This document shows positions 52,801-61,041 of a stretch of 64,000 bases of DNA, piece by piece. The translations under genes and the position numbers were made by a program. Where the stretch lies: positions 14,867,781-14,931,780 of the forward strand of contig OY997640.1 in NCBI GenBank assembly GCA_963921795.1, written 5' to 3'. Position 1 is the stretch's first letter. Each line of letters begins with the position of its first letter. Under the pieces are notes generated by a model. The model had not been told where the DNA came from. It saw only the letters and a list, made by a program, of their open reading frames with translations, and searched no databases. This DNA comes from Nannobrachium achirus (lineage: Eukaryota > Chordata > Actinopteri > Myctophiformes > Myctophidae).

Positions 52801-54352
52801 CCTGTCCACCAGTCGTCACCACCACCACCACCACCATTCAGCCCCTCTGGGCCTCCTCCTGGCCACCAGTCCCCACCACCTGGCCCCCTCCACACCACCT
52901 CCAGCCCTCCAACCTGCAGCCCTAACGCCATTGGTAAATCCCATTCAATAATGTAACATCAAGAATAATAATGCCATCTACAATATCAAATGACAACTTT
53001 TTTCTTTTTCATTTTTTTTTTAAGTCCTCAACGATATATGGACCGGGGCCGTCAAGGGTGTAGTAGTGTGGGCAAAAATGGGCAAAAATGGGCCCATACG
53101 CACTACTCACCCTTGACCTGAAGTGTTGTAATTGATATTAAAGTGATTTATAATTGTATACATTTTTTTGTGTGTAGACAATAAATGCATATCTGACATG
53201 GGTGGCCAAAAGGGCCCAAAGGGCCATCCATGTCTTCTCTATCAAGGAGATGCAGTTGCTGTGGGACCAAAAACGCAGGGGGGTAAAAAACGTAAGTATA
53301 ATGTTTGCTTTTAAAAGTCTGGGTTATGATCACACCATAGTCCCAAATGTAATTATCAATTGCAGATCGATGTCCTTGCATTTGACGTGGTCATGGGAGT
53401 GGTACAGAAGAATGACCACTACACTCTAGTAGTAAGTGAACTTTAATCAATGCAAATTATGCAACGATATTTACAACTAATCTTCTGAAGTATTAAAGTA
53501 TCCTATCTGCTGAAGGTGATGTATGTCAAAGACAACAAATGCATATTCATAAACCCCTTGGGAGCAACACCTGCAGAAATCAAACACTGCCAAACGGTAA
53601 CAAGGCAAGTAACTCCTAAATGTATTGTGCTTCAAGTATGTTCCATGGTTTCTGATATGCAAGTAACAAGGGAAATGTTTTTTTCCTCAGATCTTATATG
53701 CGCAGGATGAGAGGCGGGACCATCTCACATTGGCAGTGTGAAACCGTCTCTCATCCTGCGCAAAGAGACGCCGTTTCCTGTGGGGTGTTTGTTTGCAAAG
53801 TAAGATTATATAGCCTAGAATATGTGTTCAAATAACACTTTAATACATTGTAAAATAACGCAGCTAACATTAACCTGTGTTCTAAGATGGCTGAGCACCT
53901 GATCCTGGACACTCCTGGGATTGAGCAGGGCCTCCTGGGAGACCTCAAGGCAATGAGAATGAGCATTGCCCTGAATCTCCTTGAGGACTCTGGTACGCTT
54001 CAATCAGATTTACAGTATACACAGACACACCTACTGTAGTGTGTGCGCGCGCCTCACCAAAACATTTGACTTCACTTAAATCAAAATATGTTTTACAGAT
54101 GACATGACCAGCATATGCAGGTGGTGTGGGGAGGAAACTCCTCCGGGAATGGCAACTATAGATGACTGGGTAGGAAACCTTTAAAGTTCTTTAGATGGAG
54201 AGCAATTTTTTTTAAATAAATAAAAACATAATAATAACAATGTATCCATCTTTTTCCAGATTCAATGCTCAACGTGTTCATTGTGGTTCCACTGGGTATG
54301 TGCAGATAAGCCTAATCTAAAGGAGGATTACGCCTGCGCAACCTGCACATAA
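45011..54352 (+). CDS. Integrase / Ulp1-like protease / PHD-finger protein (Ginger-like transposase gene)
   Basis: At least 15 exons: 45011-45143, 45246-45304, 49381-49527, 50565-50636, 50738-50968, 51172-51278, 51396-51564, 51805-52933, probably one near 53025, 53178-53291, 53366-53431, 53516-53604, 53691-53799, 53887-53992, 54099-54169, 54260-54352. Domain order: H2C2 zinc-binding (HASSIGGHCG ... YYWPGM ... CPGC); integrase core with D in GIDLMS, D in LLSDLGREF and E in NGQVEKMN; a GPF-like element (MLGPFTI); a proline-rich repeat; Ulp1/C48 protease-like part with H in NDHYTLVVMY, N in INPLGA, Q and C in HPAQRDAVSCGVFVCK; PHD finger (CRWCGEE ... CSTCSLWFHWVCA ... CATC). Known Gypsy-type integrases are not spliced; Ginger transposases are related to them. 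All joins keep frame except around 52933-53178, where the exon at 53025 (VLNDIWTGAVKG) has no clear donor before a stop. Exon 11 uses a GC donor. It could be an active transposase, a newly decayed one, or a captured host-type gene. Confidence 0.82.
45486..46524. mobile_element. TTAA-flanked element with large hairpin
   Basis: TTAA at 45482-45485 and 46525-46528. AGGGATACTTCACTTT and GTGGAATATCCCT ends. Arms contain ATGAACACCCTGGACAG-type inverted text. It is split by 46021-46431. Lies in intron 2 of the integrase gene. Confidence 0.78.
46021..46431. mobile_element. Nested TG...CA-bounded insertion
   Basis: TGTCACGAATGAG to GATCCTGACA, flanked by GAA on both sides (possibly GAATG). It interrupts the arm of the TTAA hairpin element. 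It might be a solo LTR; class uncertain. Confidence 0.5.
46784..46850. repeat. Palindromic hairpin repeat
   Basis: AATAGCAGATCTACAAGC with a partly decayed second arm. Confidence 0.75.
47923..48117 (+). pseudogene. Unknown TE-associated small protein, internally deleted
   Basis: 64 codons starting MTSAERTRKYREKLNNDPAR, a basic start common in uncharacterised fish transposon-linked proteins, then abruptly KGRDCIFYEEQEVVCGI and a tail ending YDWLMYNTV. The first part looks like an N-terminus and the rest like a C-terminus, so the middle of a larger gene seems to be missing. No catalytic motif is visible. Confidence 0.45.
48209..48276. repeat. Palindromic hairpin repeat
   Basis: AGCTGATCTACAAGCTCTC paired with GAGAGCTTGTAGATCAGCT; the outer variant base is changed in both arms. 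Confidence 0.88.
49566..49637. repeat. 72-bp near-perfect palindrome
   Basis: TACCAGTCAAAAGTTTGGAC and its complement, separated by a short loop. This text is the end of a widely dispersed fish DNA element, so it is probably a minimal MITE in intron 3 of the integrase gene. Confidence 0.85.
49791..50538. mobile_element. TTAA-flanked hairpin MITE, long form
   Basis: TTAA at 49787-49790 and 50539-50542. AGGAGTAGTTTACCCCC and GGGGGTGAACTACTCC ends. Contains (ATCT)n at 49815-49853 and a nested palindrome near 49955-50010. Its end lies 27 bp before an exon of the integrase gene. Confidence 0.85.
51644..51712. repeat. Palindromic hairpin repeat in intron
   Basis: CAATCTACAATCTCTC with GAGCTTGTAGATGTGC; diverged arms. 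Confidence 0.7.
52340..52880. repeat. Proline-coding minisatellite, 60-66-bp unit
   Basis: About ten units inside exon 8 of the integrase gene, each coding PFSPSGPPPVHQSSPPPP or the same with G for V. Unit length varies by whole CAC/CCA codons, so the frame is kept. Confidence 0.95.
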
Positions 54353-54409
54353 CCCAGTGGAATCACAATGCCCATCTCCACTCCACCTCCAGTCATTCCA
54401 GTCATTGTT

Positions 54410-54410
<1 letters not shown>

Positions 54411-54501
<91 letters not shown>
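54411..54501. repeat. (GT)n microsatellite
   Basis: About 45 GT units, 60 bp after the integrase-gene stop. Followed by three copies of CACTGCACACTAGGTGTGTG. Confidence 0.97.
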
Positions 54502-54505
<4 letters not shown>

Positions 54506-54661
54506 TTAAAAGAGCATTTGTGTTCACTCACTGCACACTAGGTGTGTGTGTTTTTTTTAATCACTGCACACTAGGTGTGTGTGTTTTTTATTTTTTTAAT
54601 CACTGCACACTAGGTGTGTGTGTGTTTACTTTCCTTTATTTTTGTTCTTTTGGCCCAAAAA

Positions 54662-56788
54662 AGCCGACCTGATAAGGGCCTGCTCACTCCTCATGCATTG
54701 AAGGAAGCATGAGCTCAGTTTCAGGCTCCCCAGGTTGGCAGAGGGAGAGCAGTGCCCAAGATGATATCTTGAGCAATTGGCAAAAAAGTGCCAAAAAAAA
54801 AGTGAAAAATGGGTTACAAAATTGTGGGATAAAAAAATAGACCTAGTCTGGATGACCATGCAGACTTCTGCAAAGGTTAACATTGGAGGCCTATTTACGT
54901 GGCATGCAATTTTGACAGATGCTAGGTTCATTATTATCTAAAACCCTGGAGTCTGCAGAATGCAGATTATTAATTGTTCTCACAGTTTGCTGAGGCAACG
55001 TTTGTCTTGTTGCAGTGTACCCTGCTTATTGTAAGTCTCTCTGGATGAAAGCATCTGCTAAATGACTAAACTTTACGTTCAACCCTACCAAAGTACATTA
55101 TGATGTATTTGTAAAGGTTACAACCTGATACACAGAAGCATACTGCAATGTATCACTGTGATAAGGAGCAATCAGAAATGTGCCCGTTTGGGCCCTTTCG
55201 TGGCAATTATTGTTACACTGTAGAAGAGACTATAAAGGCAAGAATCGTACTTTTGTGTGCCATGTATGGTATGTGACAAATAAAAGAATGCTACTTTTGA
55301 ATCATGTGGTTGTGTGATTTACTTGGTCCTCTTTATTTGCTCTTTGTGTAATGGGGGAATTTCATGTACATAGTGACTATCAGAGCATAGGGCTGTCCTG
55401 GATAATATTGTCAAGTCTAAGTGGACATGCCTAGCCTCTGTGCAACGGCTGCAACTGCATCTTATAACATAGGCTTACAACTTCTAGGTGATTACATCAA
55501 ATCACCTTAAGATTAGACTGTTCATGAGGTCAGTTATGAGGTCATGCTATAAACTGTCTGAATAGATTTCATAATTAGAAGTTTGCATAAGAAAAGTACA
55601 GGGCAGTACATTTCAGATACAAGGTCTACTATAGGATTTAAAATCAAAGAAAGCACAATGGCTTGCTTACATTGGGGTTAATACAAAATAAATGTCAATA
55701 AAAACAAAAAACAGTATTCAAAAAAGGCTAACTTCAGAATAAGATTTTGTTATAATTTCATGACAGTCAAATCACTGGTACAAGGTCAACTTAAAGGAAA
55801 TCCTAGTCAGCTTTTTGGCTCATTTACAGAGGAACCACTTTCGATATCTCATATAACATTGAAAGACAGACGGATAGAAGTAGGTACTCTGTAAAGGGAA
55901 TTCAGTAACAAAGGGGTAAACAATAAAATAAAAAAAAGCAGTTATAAAAAATAATAATAATGAAGTGAAATAGGAGATATTTCCAAAGGCAAGAGGGAGG
56001 TAGGTATATGCCTTGGTCTATGGTCAGGGGGAGGGGCTTTGTCTTTTTTTATACCAGTTCGAGTTGCTATACTAGACTAACTTTATATCATGCGTCATAT
56101 TTACAATTTCCAAGTAGGCTGTATACCATGAAGACTAAATCTGATGAATGATGGCGAGTGAGATGTTGAGAGACAAATCGGTTGCCTATTAAACAGCCGA
56201 GTTGGAAATGCAGTGTCAATGTCTCAAGTTAATCCATGTCGTCTGTGTGTGAAGGCTGTTTGTCTTTACTCTGTATGGGGAGTCCAAATGACAACCTGCG
56301 TGGCCATCGTGGTGCAGCGGTCTATGCTCTGAAACGGTGAATTTATGCCGAGAATGAGAGGAGATCGAATCCCGTTGACTCTTTTTTTTTATTTTTTATT
56401 TGTATTCATTAATTTATTGATGCGTTTATTTGTACGCTTTAAATGGTCTGAATAATGAATGGAGCCTACGTGACACATGTTTACTCATGGCAAATAGTTT
56501 TATTTTTAAACATATTGTTAAACACAGTGACAGGAAGAAGTGGTTTGTTTGTCTTCCTGTTTCAAACAACAACAGAAAGCAACCTACGGAGCACCACGGT
56601 CCACCACAGCGCGACAACGTGAGTGTCCTACATTTCTTAATCTAAACACGATTCAGATAGGTATTTTTAATATAGTTTTAAGATAGGCACTGACGCGGAC
56701 AGCTTCGCGTTTTGTCGCCATGTCCAACATCTGCCGTTTCTAGGACGACGACCGACGCCGTCTGATCTTAAAATGGTCTCTTCATAAA
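54662..56788 (-). repeat. Right terminal inverted repeat of the 18-kb element
   Basis: Reverse complement of 38688-40660. AATAAA at about 55280 and the tRNA-like unit at 56300-56395 lie within it. Confidence 0.9.
56300..56395 (+). other. tRNA-like Pol III unit pointing outward
   Basis: A-box-like TGGTGCAGCGG, B-box-like GATCGAATCCC, then a run of nine or more T, a Pol III terminator. The cloverleaf is not convincing, so this is a tRNA-derived unit and not a tRNA gene. The mirror copy is at 39098-39190. Confidence 0.5.
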
Positions 56789-56863
56789 CCGGCAGTGTAA
56801 ACACGTGAGTGAATAAAACAGCCTGCTTAACAGTGAAGACCGAGTCCTCTCACTTTATTACAT
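56789..56863 (+). repeat. 5' LTR, second part
   Basis: Matches the last 75 bp of the 3' LTR and contains AATAAA. Followed at once by TTGGCGACGAGG. Confidence 0.9.
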
Positions 56864-56893
56864 TGGCGACGAGGTAAAAAACGACTTGAAGAC

Positions 56894-57649
56894 ATGGCAA
56901 CTTACGGCAAAATCACCGAGTTTGACCCAGATTCTGATGACTGGCAGCAGTATATGGAACGTTTGGGATTCTATTTTGTGGCAAACAAAATCGAGGATGA
57001 AGGGCTACAGAAGGCTATATTCCTGAGTGCATGTGGAGGAAAAGTCTATTCCATGCTGAGGAACCTGTGTCTGCCTGGTAAGCCTGGGGATCTTACATTG
57101 ACAGAAATATTGAAGACTTTGAGCGACCATTTCACACCAAAGCCCAATTCCATTGTGGAGCGTTTTAAGTTTAATTCAAAAGTGAGACAGCCAGGACAGA
57201 CTGTTGCATCTTTTGTGGCAGAACTACGGAGGCTAACTGAACACTGTGGGTATGGGGCTACCCTGGATGAAATGATTAGAGACCGAATTGTGTGTGGAAT
57301 TAATGATAATAACAACATTCAGAAACGTTTATTGTCAGAACCGGAGGGAAAGCTGACACTGGCGAGGGCAGTTGAATTAGCAACCATAATGGAAACAGCA
57401 GTTAAAGATGTGGCAGAGCTGCAGCATTCAGGGGTGGAAGAACCTGTGCACAGAATGCAATCAGCAGCCGCAGACCGGCGAGCACCACCTGCTGCGGGGT
57501 GTTTCAGATGCGGTGCAAACCACGTGCCCGCGGAATGCCGTTTCATAGATGCAATATGTCACACCTGCCAAAAGAGGGGGCACTTGTCCAGGAAATGCCG
57601 CAGTGCCAGACAGCCTAAACAAAACCGCCCCACTGAGCACGCCGTCTAA
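56894..57649 (+). CDS. Gypsy-type retrotransposon Gag
   Basis: 251 codons from ATG 56894. The capsid-like part has FDPDSDDWQQYMERLGFYF near the start. Two zinc knuckles lie near the end: CFRCGANHVPAEC (one residue short of the usual spacing) and the canonical CHTCQKRGHLSRKC. Such Gag proteins package the element RNA into cytoplasmic particles. The frame ends in sequence donated by the hairpin MITE at 57629, so the natural junction with pol has been changed. Retrotransposon protein, not host. Confidence 0.9.
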   Translation: MATYGKITEFDPDSDDWQQYMERLGFYFVANKIEDEGLQKAIFLSACGGKVYSMLRNLCLPGKPGDLTLTEILKTLSDHFTPKPNSIVERFKFNSKVRQPGQTVASFVAELRRLTEHCGYGATLDEMIRDRIVCGINDNNNIQKRLLSEPEGKLTLARAVELATIMETAVKDVAELQHSGVEEPVHRMQSAAADRRAPPAAGCFRCGANHVPAECRFIDAICHTCQKRGHLSRKCRSARQPKQNRPTEHAV

Positions 57650-57834
57650 AAGTGGTCTAATAGTCGTATAGATTTGGAAATTTATTAGTGGTCTAAACTT
57701 AGACTAGACGACTAATAGACTTCTAATAGTCGTCTAAATGTAGATCGTCTACATTTAGACGACTATTAGAAGTCTATTAGTCGTCTAGTCTAAGTTTAGA
57801 CCACTAATACATAGACGGCGTGCTCAGTGGGGCT
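57629..57834. mobile_element. Perfect hairpin MITE between gag and pol
   Basis: CCCCACTGAGCACGCCGTCT and its exact complement end a roughly 205-bp inverted repeat with almost no loop. It has inserted between gag and pol of the Gypsy element. Confidence 0.88.
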
Positions 57835-57863
57835 TCAACACAAGAGGTTCAAGTTCAACACAC

Positions 57864-58811
57864 ATGCTGGCTGAAGAGGAGGACAGGCAAACTAAAAGTG
57901 CAACACACAGGCTGGATGAAGATGAGGGCGGAGAGGAATTTACTCACATGCTGTACAATCTTGATGATGAAGAGAAGGTGGAGCCATACAGAGAGACAAT
58001 GTCAGTGAATGGACATGATATTGATTTTGAAATTGACACTGGTGCAGGCATGACTATCCTGAATGAGGAAACATACATGAAAATGGGTGGGGGGAAACTC
58101 CAGCCAACAAAGATACAACTATACACCTACACCAGAGACAGGGTGGGGGTGTTGGGAAAAATGCATGCACAAGTCAATTACAAAGGGCAGACCAAGCGAC
58201 TGGCATTGCTAGTGGTAAAAGAGGGTGGTCCAAATCTGGTGGGGAGAAATTGGCTGAGGGCTATTAAACTAGACTGGAGAGCCATTTTCAGATTACAGAT
58301 AGGACAACAGCAGGAGCTGGAAGCACTGCTTTTGCAACACAGAGAAGTGTTCAAAGGAGAGCTGGGCACTTTAGTGGGGGCTGCAGCAAAAATGTATGTG
58401 GACGTTGAGGCCAAACCACGTTACTTCAAAGCCAGGCCCCTACCATATGCTCTCAGGGACAAAGTAGAGACTGAATTAGCCAGATTGGAAAAGGAAGGCA
58501 TCATCACGCCTGTGAACATTTCCGAATGGGCTGCTCCAATAGTCCCCATACTGAAGCCTGATAAAACGACAAGAATATGTGGGGATTATAAAGTCACAGT
58601 GAATCCAGTGTCCCAGCTAGACAATTACCCCATTCCAAAGACAGAGGATCTGCTGGCTGTGTTGGGGGGAGGACAGAAATTCACTAAATTGGATATGTCT
58701 CAGGCGTACCAGCAACTCCCGCTAGATGAGGATTCCAAGAACCAGCACACCCAGAGCCAGAGGATGCTGCACCAGAGGCAGCAGCACCAATGCCGGCAGC
58801 TGGGGAACTGA
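57864..58811 (+). pseudogene. Gypsy-type Pol, protease and truncated reverse transcriptase
   Basis: 315 codons. An aspartic protease motif FEIDTGAGMTIL comes first, then LVGRNWL, and the start of reverse transcriptase (FKARPLPYALRDKVE, GIITPVNISEWAAPIV, FTKLDMSQAYQQLPLDE, the first catalytic Asp motif). After that the sequence jumps to a Gln/His-rich tail, so the rest of RT, RNase H and integrase are deleted. The element would depend on another copy for mobility. Confidence 0.9.
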
Positions 58812-59052
58812 GTCCTGACAGGGGCCAACGTTATCCGGTGAGAGGTAATAGGCAGGCACCCACTTATCTGAAAGACTATGTTTGTACAGGGGCAGAATAA
58901 TCCCCTGGGGTGCCTTGCCTCGAGGAGGGGTAGTCCACCCCCTACCTCGTAGTTCAGAGTTTAAGTGGATTTGTTTACTGTAAGTTGTTAAAGACAGATT
59001 TGTTTACTGTAAGTTGTTAAAGACAGTTTGTTGTGGACTATGGGGGGAGGAA
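58812..59052 (+). other. Gypsy 3' untranslated part and purine tract
   Basis: Non-coding. TTGTTTACTGTAAGTTGTTA is tandemly repeated near 58971. The purine tract for plus-strand priming ends at 59052. Confidence 0.7.
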
Positions 59053-59219
59053 TGTTATAATGTGATTGGGGATTTTCAGTCAGGCATACTAGACACCACT
59101 GGGGTCCTGGGACTTTTGCATTGCTTTGATGTAGCCGGTAGAGAGCCGGCAGTGTAAACACGTGAGTGAATAAAACAGCCTGCTAAACAGTGAAGACCGA
59201 GTCCTCTCACTTTATTACA
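59053..59219 (+). repeat. 3' LTR of the Gypsy element
   Basis: TGTTATAATG ... TTTATTACA, with AATAAA inside. Followed by the target duplication AGGTG. Confidence 0.93.
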
Positions 59220-59932
59220 AGGTGGTTTATCCCTTCCCCAGATTCCAGCCAGCCATCCAGCTGAAAAAAGACCAGGTCATCCTTTTAAATGCCGGCTACT
59301 CACTGATGGCCTGTAGCATCTCCCTCTGCACAGGTAACATACACTCACACACACTCTTCTTAGGACTTTTAATGTTTTTCAGGACCCCTCATATAAATTA
59401 TGTATGGTGGTATGAAAATCATTCTGTTACTATTGTGTACAAAATGTGAAACCCTAGTTTGCCTGGACTATAAGCCAATCAAATAAAGCAAACTTTTTTT
59501 TAATATACCAATCCAATCGTAGTTGAATTTTTAGATTCGATTATTATTCAGTCGGATCATTCTGTTACATAAACCAAAAATTTTCATTTAGCATCTTGAC
59601 TTAATATTACAACGGTAGTTGTAGTGAATATTGGCAATATCTACTGTGTGGCCAGTATGGTACATTTGTTAACTGCAGAGGGCCCTCATAATAAACAATT
59701 CAAATTTCTCATCTATTATACTTTGTTTCTCCTGCAGGTGAACAGAGCGAGTCATCTCAGATGCTTTACACATCTGCTTCCACCTTTACCTCGTCCCCTC
59801 TGTCTTGGTCCTCTTCACAGTCCTGGTCCTCTTCTACTCCATCTTCTACTCTGTCCAACAGTCCATGGCCGTCCCCCTTGTCCCCGGCCAGGCTCAGGCG
59901 GCCGCATGAGCCGGGTGAGCAAGATGCTGGAG

Positions 59933-60212
59933 GTAATTCTGTTTTTGATAACATTTTGTTAAACTGCAAACAGCAGGTTCATGCTTTTGTCAATATTTTA
60001 TATTTGTCGAAGGCTTGGAGGAGAGTATGTTTTCGCGCCTGTCCGTCAGTGCGTGCGTGCGTGCGTCCGTGTGTCCTCCAGTTTGTTACCAGCTAATCTG
60101 TACCACAATTAGCTCAGTATGTACAGTAACGCTCTTGAAGTAAACTCAAACTTAAGTTAACTTGAAAGATCCTCAAATAAAAACCACACTCAGACAGACA
60201 CAGAGACATACT

Positions 60213-60260
<48 letters not shown>

Positions 60261-60812
60261 CAACGGCTACAGTGGAGGCACGTTACCTGGGCGCAATAAC
60301 CATGATTGTGTAATGCATACCGCTGTGTCGAATTCATAACCGCGATAATGCTGCGATTATATTTGTATTTTTACATTTTGAATCTTATTCAAATATATTT
60401 ATATTCTATTCATGTTTTCATTCAAAACCTTTGTCGAGACTGCCATGTCTGGAATTCTCTGGATCAGAGCCAGACCTCTGGCATGAAGCGGGCACCTTCT
60501 CCATCGGCTGAAAGGGTGAAATATATTAATCCTTTAAGTGCAATCTAAAAAAAAAATTACTCGACAACCAAACCTGTGACCATGTGTAGTCTATAGTCTA
60601 ATAGTCTAGTGCACTTTAACCGCGTATCCTGTATTACTTGAATCCTGTATTATTTGAAAGCAATATTGCACTTAATGCACAAGTTACTTTAGTTACACAA
60701 CTGTATTGTCGGAAAATAATTATATCGATGCACCTTACACCTTTATATTTGTTATCATCTTGTATGTTTGTATGCTTTGTTTCCTTGTTTGCATGTTTTG
60801 TTATCATGTGGG

Positions 60813-60844
<32 letters not shown>

Positions 60845-60875
60845 TATCAGCATAATTGTCTGTATTCTGTGTTTA
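59933..60875. other. Non-coding, microsatellites
   Basis: (CA)n at 60214-60258 and (TGAT)n at 60817-60844. No supported exon; a Ser-rich text at 60466-60525 was not placed. Confidence 0.5.
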
Positions 60876-61041
60876 CAGGGGTGAGGGCCAGTGCGGTTTA
60901 GTGGGAGAACTCCGTTCCATCCTTCCTGCAGCAGTCCCATAGCAGACCAGCAGACCAGCAGCCGACCAGCCTAGAGGACAGGTTCAACTTTGACTTTGCG
61001 GTTCTGACTGCTGTTTTGCTGGTTGGCAGTTTCCTTTGACC

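Larger units (their letters stand above)
38674..56788. mobile_element. Giant DNA transposon of about 18.1 kb with 2-kb inverted ends
   Basis: It interrupts the Gypsy 5' LTR. Inverted termini begin TTTATGAAGAGACC (38688) and end GGTCTCTTCATAAA (56788). Possible 4-bp target duplication CCAG / CCGG. Thirteen extra bases (38674-38687) precede the left terminus. The interior holds the integrase-Ulp1-PHD gene (45011-54352) and several guest MITEs. Known Ginger elements combine Gypsy-like integrases with protease and PHD modules, which is the closest class I know; size and long inverted ends are unusual. Confidence 0.8.
38573..59219 (+). mobile_element. Ty3/Gypsy-type LTR retrotransposon, split in its 5' LTR
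   Basis: AGGTG is duplicated at 38568-38572 and 59220-59224, next to TGTTATAATG and TTTATTACA, the LTR ends. 5' LTR: 38573-38673 plus 56789-56863. 3' LTR: 59053-59219 (167 bp). A TTGGCGACGAGG primer-site-like stretch follows the 5' LTR and a purine tract (GGGGGGAGGAA) precedes the 3' LTR. gag and part of pol lie between. The two LTRs differ by only a few changes, implying a recent insertion. Confidence 0.93.

Noticed and set aside
52227-52931. Overlapping Thr-rich and Gly-rich frames of about 230 codons
   Set aside because: Shadow frames of the proline-coding minisatellite. Only the frame joined to the integrase exon makes sense.
45011-54352. Polinton/Maverick element
   Set aside because: Integrase plus cysteine protease and long inverted ends suggested it, but no DNA polymerase B, packaging ATPase or capsid frame was seen between 40661 and 54661.
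60466-60525. Additional dcaf15 exon (SQTSGMKRAPSPSAERVKY)
   Set aside because: No convincing acceptor and no remembered match to DCAF15.
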